A stretch of 8,981 nt of DNA from Verrucomicrobiota bacterium (GTDB taxonomy: Bacteria; Verrucomicrobiota; Verrucomicrobiia; Limisphaerales; UBA1100), in contig DQLO01000402.1 in NCBI GenBank assembly GCA_015660155.1, positions 1-8,981 on the forward strand, read 5' to 3'. The notes under the pieces were generated by a model. That model had not been told where the DNA came from. It ran no database searches and worked only from the letters and a program-made list of their open reading frames with translations. This document shows, piece by piece, positions 1 to 6,066 of the stretch. Positions within the stretch are counted from its first letter, which is position 1, and every line of letters begins with the position of its first letter. The position numbers were made by a program, and so were the translations under genes.

Positions 1-815
1 ACGTCGGCATCGCCGTCGCCATCGACATCGTAAGTGTACATTTGCGCGCCGCCGAGGCCGAAGGGGGCCTTGTGAAATTTCCACGGGGAGCCGTCAACCT
101 TCTTGGGCTGCTCCCACCAACCGGCGGCTTCCAGAATATCCTTACGGCCATCTCCATTAATGTCGCCCGCGCCGTAGCCGTGGGAGTACTTGTGCCATTT
201 GCCCTTGGTGGAGATGGAGACAAATTTCCATTCCTTGGCGGGATCAGACCAGTCCGCCTCGCCATAGCCAAGGTGGCCGCCCTGAAAGGCGAGCAGTTCG
301 GGCTTGCCGTCGCCGGTGACATCCTCCAAGCGCGGCGATTCGCCGTCGGTGACCTTAAAAATGACATTGGCCTTCCAGAGGCCGGGTTTGTTCTTCGGGT
401 TCTCGTACCAAATGGTTTCCTTGCCGGGCCAGCCGAAGACGAGGACGTCTTTCCAGCCATCGGAGTTGAAGTCGTAGGTGTAGGTGAGGAAATTATTTGC
501 GTAACCGTTCTTGCCGCTGAGTTCGCCGGTGAAGCCGGGGATTTTGATTTTTTTGCCGTCCTTCGCCAGCTCGAAGGATTCGGTGTCACTATATATTGTG
601 TGGCGTTTTTTAAAGCTCGGCCCGGCGTACCAATAGGGGCCGACGACGACATCGGTTTTGCCGTCCTTATCAAAATCCCCAAAGTGCGCGCCCTCGGCCC
701 AGAAGTGCGGGGTGAGGTGCAGCTTTTTCCACGAGTGGATTTTGTAATCAGCAGCGTGGGTTGCGGAAAGTGAGGCGACCATTAGGCCAACGGCCAAGAG
801 GATGTGCTTGTGCAT
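1..815 (-). CDS. Exported FG-GAP/VCBS repeat protein, 3' part beyond the window
   Basis: Read on the minus strand from the ATG at 815-813, the frame stays open for 271 codons to the left edge, so the C-terminus is missing. Residues 1-21 form a signal peptide: short basic start, hydrophobic LLAVGLMVASL, and an Ala-x-Ala type end near T-H-A-A. The mature part carries five Asp-rich calcium-binding type loops of FG-GAP/VCBS beta-propeller blades: DFDKDG at 47, DFNSDG at 115, DVTGDG at 165, DINGDG at 218 and DVDGDGDAD at 263. Between them are Trp-rich stretches such as GPYWYAGP, IWYENP and GWWEQP. That combination is familiar to me from exported planctomycete and verrucomicrobial FG-GAP proteins of unknown substrate, often several hundred residues long. 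No catalytic motif is visible; a carbohydrate- or protein-binding role is only inference. No clear Shine-Dalgarno sequence precedes the start. It is divergent from the VIT-vWA gene. Confidence 0.88.
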   Translation of the reverse strand, partial: MHKHILLAVGLMVASLSATHAADYKIHSWKKLHLTPHFWAEGAHFGDFDKDGKTDVVVGPYWYAGPSFKKRHTIYSDTESFELAKDGKKIKIPGFTGELSGKNGYANNFLTYTYDFNSDGWKDVLVFGWPGKETIWYENPKNKPGLWKANVIFKVTDGESPRLEDVTGDGKPELLAFQGGHLGYGEADWSDPAKEWKFVSISTKGKWHKYSHGYGAGDINGDGRKDILEAAGWWEQPKKVDGSPWKFHKAPFGLGGAQMYTYDVDGDGDAD

Positions 816-915
816 GGGGCGAGTGTGGTCGGGGGCTGATGTGGGGTCAAGCGGGCAAAAGTCGTGACACCGCCGCAAATGGGAGTATTCTACCCCCTTG
901 AAACGTCTACTATCT
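816..915. promoter_or_regulatory. Divergent promoter region between FG-GAP and VIT-vWA genes
   Basis: This 100-base gap is the only place from which both outward genes can be started. For the rightward gene, GTGACA at 864-869 (5 of 6 to the sigma-70 -35 box) is followed after 16 bases by TATTCT at 886-891 (4 of 6 to the -10 box); transcription would begin near 898 and leave a leader of about 18 bases. For the leftward gene, TTGACC (complement of 845-850) is a fair -35 box, but only a poor CACACT lies 17 bases on (complement of 822-827). GGGAG at 881-885 could be a Shine-Dalgarno for a TTG at 898. The boxes are weak matches read by eye; that the region holds promoters is more certain than which boxes are used. 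Confidence 0.4.
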
Positions 916-3318
916 ATGAGAAAAATGCTATTTGCTTTCGTGTTGGCACTTGTGGCCTTGGCCCCTTCCTTTCAATCCCACGCGGGCGGGCTGATTATTT
1001 GCCACGATGTGCGCATTTTGCCGCACCCACCGCACCCGCATCCGCCGATTATCATTCCGCCGCGGCCTTGGCCCCGGCCGATTCCGCATCCGGTGTTCGC
1101 GCCGCTGGAGCTGCGGTCGCAGAAGGTGACTGTGAAAATCGAAAACCAAGTCGCCCACACCACCGTGGAGCAGGTTTTTTACAATCCCAATCCGCGACGG
1201 CAGGAAGGCACGTTTTTGTTTCCGGTGCCTAAGGGCGCGGCCATCGAAAAATTCCAAATGGAGATCAATGGCAAACTGCAGAAAGCCGAATTGCTCGATG
1301 CCAAAAAGGCGCGCAAGATTTACACCGACATCGTGCGCTCGATGAAGGATCCCGCGCTGTTGGAATTCGCGGAGCAGGATTTGTTCAAGGTGCGAATTTT
1401 CCCATTCGAGGCCCACGGCACCAAGCGCATCAAGCTCACTTACGATCAGGTTTTGAAAAACGATGCCGGCCTCGTCGGCTACACGTTCCCGTTGAGCACC
1501 GCCAAGTACTCGGCCAAACCGATTCAGAATTTGTCCATCAACGTGGAGCTTGTTTCCAAAGTGCCGCTGAAAGCAATCTACTCGCCCACGCACGATGTGG
1601 AAGTGAAACGCACCGGCTCAAAAAAAGCGGTCATCGCTTTCGAAGGCAAAGGCGTGCGGCCCAACAGCAACTTCACGCTCTACTATTCGCCCAAGCAAAA
1701 AGACATCAACGTGAACATCATCGCCCATCGCGAAGGCGGTGACGGCTATTTCCTGATGCTCGCCGCGCCGGGCGTGGACGCCGCCAAAGGCAAGGCCACC
1801 GAAAAAGACATCGCGTTTGTCATCGACACTTCCGGCTCGATGGCCGGCAACAAACTGGAGCAAGCGAAAAAAGCATTCCAGTTTTGCGTGGCGAATCTGA
1901 ATGACGGCGACCGCTTCGAGGTCGTGCGTTTCTCCACCGAAACCGATTCCCTCTTTGGCGGCCTCAAAAAAGCCAGCTCCGGCAATCGCAAACAAGCGCT
2001 GGATTTCATCCGCGACCTCAAGCCCATCGGCGGCACCGCCATCAACGCCGCCCTCATCGAGGCCCTTGACCTCAAGCCGGAGAAAAGCAACCGGCCCTTC
2101 CTTGTGATTTTTCTCACCGACGGCCGCCCCACCATCGGCATCACCGGCGAAGGCCAAATCGTGAAAAACGTGGGCGCCGCCGCCGGCAAAACCCGCGTGT
2201 TTTGCTTCGGCATCGGCACGGATGTGAACGCGCATTTGCTCGATAAAATCACCGAGGAAACCCGCGCCAGTTCCACTTACGTGACACCCAACGAGGACAT
2301 CGAAGTGAAGGTCTCCAGTTTTTACACAAAAATAAAAGAGCCCGTGCTGGCCAATCCCAAGCTGAAATTCCCCGAAGGCATTCGGGTGAGCAAACTTTAC
2401 CCCAGTCCGTTGCCCGATTTGTTTAAGGGTGAAGAGCTCGTGCTCGTTGGCCGTTACAAAGGCAAAGGCAAGGGCGACGTGCTGCTCGAAGGCACGTTGG
2501 CCGGCAAGAAAACACAGTTTGAATTTCCAATTACCTTCCCCGCCAAGGCGGATCATTCGTTCATCCCGCGCCTTTGGGCCACTCGGCGCGTGGGTTATTT
2601 GCTCGATGAAATCCGGTTGCACGGCGAGAAAAAGGAAATCAAAGAAGAGGTCACCCAACTCGCGCGCCGATACGGCATCGTGACGCCGTACACCGCGTAC
2701 CTCATCATCGAGGACGAGAAACGCCGCGGCGTGCCCGTCGCCCAACGCACGCTGCGCAACTTCGAGGCCGATCGCGATGTGCTCGCGCAAGCGAAGGCTC
2801 AGTACGATGCATTGAAGGCGGACAAAGCCGGCAACCAGGCCATCGGCAGCGCCCGCGCGAACAAACTTTTAAAAGAAGCCAAAAGCTACCACGCCAGCGC
2901 CAGCAGTAACCGCGAAGCGCAACAGGCCAACTTTGGCTTCCGTGGCGAACTTGCTGCGGGAGGCATCCCCGCACCAAGTTCCTCAGTCTCTGGCGGCGGC
3001 ACGCAGTTTTATGCCCGCGGTCGCTTGAGTGCCAATGGCCAACGCGGCCAAACCCGCACGGTGTCGCAGCCGATGCGCTATGCCGCCGGCAAAAACTTCA
3101 CGCAAAACGAACGCTGTTGGATCGACAGCACCGTGCAAACCGCCGAAGCCGCCAAGGCCAAACGCAACCGCGTGGCGTTCAACAGCGACGCCTACTTCGC
3201 GCTGCTCGCCAAAGAACCCAAAGCCGCGCAGTGGCTGGCACTCGGCCGCAACGTGCAGTTTGTGCTGAACGGAACCATCTACGAAATCTTTGAAGAAACC
3301 AAAAATGAAAAAAACTAA
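916..3318 (+). CDS. Exported VIT and vWA domain protein
   Basis: The product is 800 residues from the ATG at 916. Residues 1-23 are a signal peptide (M-R-K, hydrophobic FAFVLALVALA, cleavage near S-H-A). Residues 30-59 are strikingly His/Pro-rich. A VIT domain (vault/inter-alpha-trypsin heavy chain type) covers about 62-190, with the typical YNPNPRRQEGTFLFPVP and DPALLE at 145-150. A vWA domain covers about 296-470 with a complete metal-ion-dependent adhesion site: D304-T-S306-G-S308, T374 and D402, so divalent-metal ligand binding is expected. Residues 552-597 hold the conserved segment after the vWA domain seen in such proteins (LLDEIRLHGE and RYGIVTPYTAYL). The last 200 residues are Ala/Lys/Gln- then Gly/Ser-rich and unassigned. 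No sortase signal, lipobox or C-terminal membrane segment is seen, so a periplasmic or secreted product is likely. An in-frame TTG at 898 preceded by GGGAG is an alternative start, but the ATG gives a better signal peptide. The stop overlaps the next gene. Confidence 0.9.
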   Translation: MRKMLFAFVLALVALAPSFQSHAGGLIICHDVRILPHPPHPHPPIIIPPRPWPRPIPHPVFAPLELRSQKVTVKIENQVAHTTVEQVFYNPNPRRQEGTFLFPVPKGAAIEKFQMEINGKLQKAELLDAKKARKIYTDIVRSMKDPALLEFAEQDLFKVRIFPFEAHGTKRIKLTYDQVLKNDAGLVGYTFPLSTAKYSAKPIQNLSINVELVSKVPLKAIYSPTHDVEVKRTGSKKAVIAFEGKGVRPNSNFTLYYSPKQKDINVNIIAHREGGDGYFLMLAAPGVDAAKGKATEKDIAFVIDTSGSMAGNKLEQAKKAFQFCVANLNDGDRFEVVRFSTETDSLFGGLKKASSGNRKQALDFIRDLKPIGGTAINAALIEALDLKPEKSNRPFLVIFLTDGRPTIGITGEGQIVKNVGAAAGKTRVFCFGIGTDVNAHLLDKITEETRASSTYVTPNEDIEVKVSSFYTKIKEPVLANPKLKFPEGIRVSKLYPSPLPDLFKGEELVLVGRYKGKGKGDVLLEGTLAGKKTQFEFPITFPAKADHSFIPRLWATRRVGYLLDEIRLHGEKKEIKEEVTQLARRYGIVTPYTAYLIIEDEKRRGVPVAQRTLRNFEADRDVLAQAKAQYDALKADKAGNQAIGSARANKLLKEAKSYHASASSNREAQQANFGFRGELAAGGIPAPSSSVSGGGTQFYARGRLSANGQRGQTRTVSQPMRYAAGKNFTQNERCWIDSTVQTAEAAKAKRNRVAFNSDAYFALLAKEPKAAQWLALGRNVQFVLNGTIYEIFEETKNEKN

Positions 3319-6040
3319 CCTGCTCCTAGCCGTCGCACTGGCGGTGTTTACCCTCAACGCTTGGGCCGACCTTTGTCCCAAATGCAGCAAACTGGCGTTC
3401 ATCTCCAGCATCGGCAAATGCTCGAAATGCGAAAACCACACTAGCAGTGGGGCATTCAAACTCTGCAATAAATGCAGCGCCAAATCCGACAAATGTGAAG
3501 CTTGCCAAAAGCCTGTGGCGGGTAAGCCCATCGCCGCCCAACCCGGCGGACGCAAAGCCTTCCCCAAACATTGGGGCGCACCGCCGCGTCTGCAAACCAA
3601 AGACCTCCGCCCGCTTCCCGGCGGCTATGGCTTAGGCAGCAGCACCGTGGCCAAGTGGATTCAAAAGAATCTGGATAAGGACGCCAAGAATGGGGTTCCC
3701 GTTCCAGCACCGGCTCCTCCAATTGCCATCGATCCGGTAGCTCCACGCCCCGTGGATCCGCCGGCATTCGATCCCAACGCCAAGGCAAGGGAACTGGCCG
3801 AGAGACAGGCCAAAGTAGATACCGCCAAGATAAAGGAAGGCATCAAGGGATGGGAAGCCGCCAAGGCAAAGTGCAAAGGCAATTACAGCTATAAGATTGG
3901 ATTCCAGAGCTGGGTTGGCTTTGGCCATGAAACCACAATCGTGGTGAGGAATAACAAGGTGGCAGAGCGCCATTTTCGCACATTCAACAGGGCAAGACCC
4001 ATTGCGCCGCCACGTCCGGGCGGAGGGGCACCAGCCCAGCCTAAGACAATCAGTTGGGTGGAAACGGGTAAGGCAATCGGAACCAATAAGGGAGGAGCCC
4101 CCGCCAAGACACTCGATGAGCTCTACAAGATTGCTCTCGAAACAGCCCAAAAACCACTGAAACAATTTGAGCGCCGCTCCATTCGCTCTGACAAGCAAGG
4201 GCTTCTGGTTTCATGTTACATCATGGATCGACGCATTGCGGATGACGCGCCGCGCAATGGACTGATTGTTTCCAGTATTACTCTGAACAAGGTTGGCACA
4301 GCCAGCACAGGTGAGACTGGCGTTACCCAGTTGACTGCCAAGGATAATGGCAAAACGATTACCGTTAAGGCAGGCCAACGTATTGAGATCAGCCTGGCGG
4401 GTAACCCGACCACAGGCTTCACCTGGAACAATGTTACTCGCGGCCATGAGATGAAACTTTTGGGTGAAATCACCCACAAAGCTGGCGGTCGTGCACTGGG
4501 TGCCCCGGGAATGTCTACAGCCACGTTTCAGGCGATGAAACTCGGGAAGAATGAGATCAGTCTGGAATACCGTCGTGTGTTTGAAAAAAACCCGCCCGTA
4601 AAGACTTTCAAGGTGACTGTTGCGGTGGCAGAAGGCGGCACAGGAAGGGCAAAACCAGCTGCGGGCAACAATCAGGCACGGATTGCAGAACTGAAAAATG
4701 AAATTGCGCGCATGAAAGACTTTGCCCGCCGCGCACGTTTTACCCCCGAAGGGCTTCGCAAACATAATGCCAAGCTGGCTGAACTTGAAAAAGAGCTGGC
4801 TACATTGCAGGCCGGCGGGGGGAAACCCGGTAATGTTAAAGTATACAGGGCACCTAATGGAAAACCTTTTCCCACCCACTGGGGTGCGCCACCGCGCATC
4901 GGGACCCGTGATCTGCGCCCCTTCCCAGGTGGTTACGGTCAAGGAAGTGGTACTATAGCAAAGTGGATTCAAAAAAACATGGATGCCGACAAAGCCAAAG
5001 GTGGCCCTGGCAACAAACAGGCTCGAATTGCTGTGCTTGAGAAGGAAATTGCCCGAATGAAAGATTTCGCGCGGCGCGCACGTTTTACCCCTGAGGGTTT
5101 TCAAAAACATAAAGCCCAACTCGCCGCACTTGAAAAAGAACTTGCTGAATTGAAAGGTGGCAAACCCGGCAGTGGAAAACAAACTGACGTGCCCACCTTT
5201 GAGGAGTGGGTCAAAGGCGGCATGAAAATTCCGAGCGGCCGCGTGTTCATTGGCGGCTCACCGTGGTTTGATGAACGCAAAGGCGAGCGCCGCTCCCCGC
5301 GTGAAGTTTACAAAATGCTTCACGGCGGCGAAAAACCGCCCGTCATCAAGCCGCGTCCCCGCCCGAATCCTAGCAAAGGCCGTTTCCCCGCGCATTGGGG
5401 TGCGCCGCCGCGTCTGCAAACGCGCGACTTGCGACCGCTCCCTGGCGGGTACGGCCGCGGCAGCAGCACGTTAGCCCGCTGGATTCAGCAAAATCTGGAC
5501 AAGGACAAAGCCAACCCTAACCGGGGCAAAAGCAGCAAAGACCCGAAAGGCGGTGTGCTGCCCAAGAAAATTTCGCTCAAGGACGCGCAGGGGGGCTTCG
5601 CGGGATTCACCGGTTGGGTCACCACCATCAACGTTGACGGCACGTGGAATCGTCGGCAGTTTTTCAACCAGCAACTCCGGCCCATCGAGAAGCAAGGCAA
5701 ACTGACCGACGCCCAAGCCCAATCCATTAAGGCCGCGATAGCCACTGCACAGATCGAGAAGCTTCCCGCGCGTCTCGGAAAATTTCGCGGTGCCAACCCG
5801 CACGTGCTCACCCTCACCCACGGCGAAAAACAAATCGTACTCACCCTGCCCACCGGCACCAAGCTGGAGCAGCCGCAACCGGGCGGCAAACTCATCGGCA
5901 CCGACGCTTTCGCACTGGTGGCACACGAGCTGATGAATCTGCGAAAAAATGCAGCCGCACCGAAGCCGCCAGTCATCGGTCCGTTTCCGGGCCTTCCTCC
6001 CGGAGCAATTGGCAAGCCCGCACCCCGACCACGCCGGTAA
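3305..6040 (+). CDS. Exported mosaic protein with chagasin-like (I42) inhibitor domain and triple 41-residue repeat
   Basis: The product is 911 residues from the ATG at 3305. Order of parts: signal peptide 1-21 (cut after A-W-A); four CxxC pairs at C24/C27, C39/C42, C54/C57 and C64/C67, resembling zinc ribbons; motif R1 at 86-126; a Pro-rich linker; a domain at about 180-325 resembling DUF6174 (NYSYKIGF at 193, IADDAP at 311); a chagasin/I42 domain at about 351-441 with loops N367-P-T-T-G-F-T-W374, G399-A-P-G402 and R423-R-V-F426; charged helix 455-502; R2 at 522-562; second helix 570-617; R3 at 694-734; an unassigned domain at about 763-882; and a Pro-rich tail. Chagasins inhibit papain-like cysteine proteases, so that activity is inferred here; the usual RPW loop is altered to RRVF. 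The ATG lies 14 bases inside the VIT-vWA gene, suggesting translational coupling; GAAG at 3292-3295 is a weak ribosome site. An in-frame TTG at 3290 is less likely. DNA from about 3780 to 5160 is lower in GC than the two ends. Confidence 0.87.
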   Translation: MKKTNLLLAVALAVFTLNAWADLCPKCSKLAFISSIGKCSKCENHTSSGAFKLCNKCSAKSDKCEACQKPVAGKPIAAQPGGRKAFPKHWGAPPRLQTKDLRPLPGGYGLGSSTVAKWIQKNLDKDAKNGVPVPAPAPPIAIDPVAPRPVDPPAFDPNAKARELAERQAKVDTAKIKEGIKGWEAAKAKCKGNYSYKIGFQSWVGFGHETTIVVRNNKVAERHFRTFNRARPIAPPRPGGGAPAQPKTISWVETGKAIGTNKGGAPAKTLDELYKIALETAQKPLKQFERRSIRSDKQGLLVSCYIMDRRIADDAPRNGLIVSSITLNKVGTASTGETGVTQLTAKDNGKTITVKAGQRIEISLAGNPTTGFTWNNVTRGHEMKLLGEITHKAGGRALGAPGMSTATFQAMKLGKNEISLEYRRVFEKNPPVKTFKVTVAVAEGGTGRAKPAAGNNQARIAELKNEIARMKDFARRARFTPEGLRKHNAKLAELEKELATLQAGGGKPGNVKVYRAPNGKPFPTHWGAPPRIGTRDLRPFPGGYGQGSGTIAKWIQKNMDADKAKGGPGNKQARIAVLEKEIARMKDFARRARFTPEGFQKHKAQLAALEKELAELKGGKPGSGKQTDVPTFEEWVKGGMKIPSGRVFIGGSPWFDERKGERRSPREVYKMLHGGEKPPVIKPRPRPNPSKGRFPAHWGAPPRLQTRDLRPLPGGYGRGSSTLARWIQQNLDKDKANPNRGKSSKDPKGGVLPKKISLKDAQGGFAGFTGWVTTINVDGTWNRRQFFNQQLRPIEKQGKLTDAQAQSIKAAIATAQIEKLPARLGKFRGANPHVLTLTHGEKQIVLTLPTGTKLEQPQPGGKLIGTDAFALVAHELMNLRKNAAAPKPPVIGPFPGLPPGAIGKPAPRPRR
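3560..3682 (+). repeat. 41-residue repeat R1 (residues 86-126)
   Basis: This is the first of three copies of a motif built from FPxHWGAPPR, then DLRPxPGGYG, then a Gly/Ser turn, A-[KR]-W-I-Q-x-N and a final acidic D-x-D. By hand alignment it is identical to R3 at 35 of 41 residues and to R2 at 31 of 41. It directly follows the cysteine-rich N-terminus. I cannot name the family. The pattern (aromatic and Gly/Pro-rich half, then a short amphipathic helix) suggests a small folded module or docking element. Confidence 0.9.
4667..4810 (+). repeat. Charged helical repeat, copy 1 (residues 455-502)
   Basis: This 48-residue segment is rich in Glu, Lys, Arg, Ala and Leu and looks like two helices around the turn RFTPEG, probably a helical hairpin or short coiled coil (IAELKNEIARMKDFARRA, then KLAELEKELATL). 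A second copy at 5012-5155 matches at 37 of 48 residues by hand count. Each copy is followed downstream by one copy of the 41-residue motif, so the two behave as a duplicated module. Confidence 0.88.
4868..4990 (+). repeat. 41-residue repeat R2 (residues 522-562)
   Basis: This is the middle and most divergent copy of the motif, with FPTHWGAPPRIGTRD, PFPGGYG and AKWIQKN preserved. It matches R1 at 31 of 41 residues and R3 at 30 of 41. It sits between the two charged helical repeats, in the lower-GC part of the gene. Confidence 0.9.
5012..5155 (+). repeat. Charged helical repeat, copy 2 (residues 570-617)
   Basis: This is the second copy of the 48-residue helical segment. The core from E581 to G598, including MKDFARRARFTPEG, is identical to copy 1. 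Substitutions in the flanks are mostly between polar or charged residues, so the helical character is kept. It begins only seven residues after R2 ends. A segment with FEEW and SPREVYKMLHGG separates it from R3. Confidence 0.88.
5384..5506 (+). repeat. 41-residue repeat R3 (residues 694-734)
   Basis: This is the third copy of the motif, closest to R1 in protein (35 of 41) and about 94 of 123 bases identical by hand count. Many differences are silent, so the copies are old and conserved at the protein level rather than a recent DNA duplication. It precedes the C-terminal domain and lies in high-GC DNA like R1. Confidence 0.9.
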
Positions 6041-6052
6041 ACCGGTTTTTTT
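6034..6052 (+). terminator. Rho-independent terminator overlapping the stop codon of the mosaic gene
   Basis: CCGGT (6034-6038), a two-base AA loop and ACCGG (6041-6045) form a perfect short hairpin followed by seven T residues (6046-6052), then ATTTT. In practice the stem is four to five pairs. The TAA stop at 6038-6040 lies inside the hairpin. It would end the VIT-vWA/mosaic transcript before the convergent aldolase gene. Read on the minus strand there is no T tract after the stem, so it is not bidirectional. Confidence 0.7.
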
Positions 6053-6066
6053 ATTTTCCGATTCAA

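Noticed and set aside
42..773. Open plus-strand frame of 243 codons with no stop
   Set aside because: It is antisense to the FG-GAP gene, whose frame has a signal peptide and five Asp-rich calcium-type loops. The plus-strand translation has no recognisable motif; it stays open because of high GC and codon bias.
1618..2790. Open minus-strand frame of 390 codons inside the VIT-vWA gene
   Set aside because: It lies wholly antisense to the vWA domain coding region with its intact MIDAS; its own translation shows no family features.
3136..3318. Possible C-terminal sortase or membrane anchor on the VIT-vWA protein
   Set aside because: Some proteobacterial VIT-vWA proteins end in a sortase signal, but this C-terminus has no LPxTG, no hydrophobic segment and no basic tail of that type.
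4211..5182. Open minus-strand frame of 323 codons inside the mosaic gene
   Set aside because: It runs antisense to the I42 and repeat coding region. Its repeated look merely mirrors the duplicated helix and motif on the other strand.
6041..6066. Terminator for the aldolase gene using the same hairpin
   Set aside because: On the minus strand the stem is preceded, not followed, by the T/A-rich tract, so it cannot act as an intrinsic terminator in that direction.
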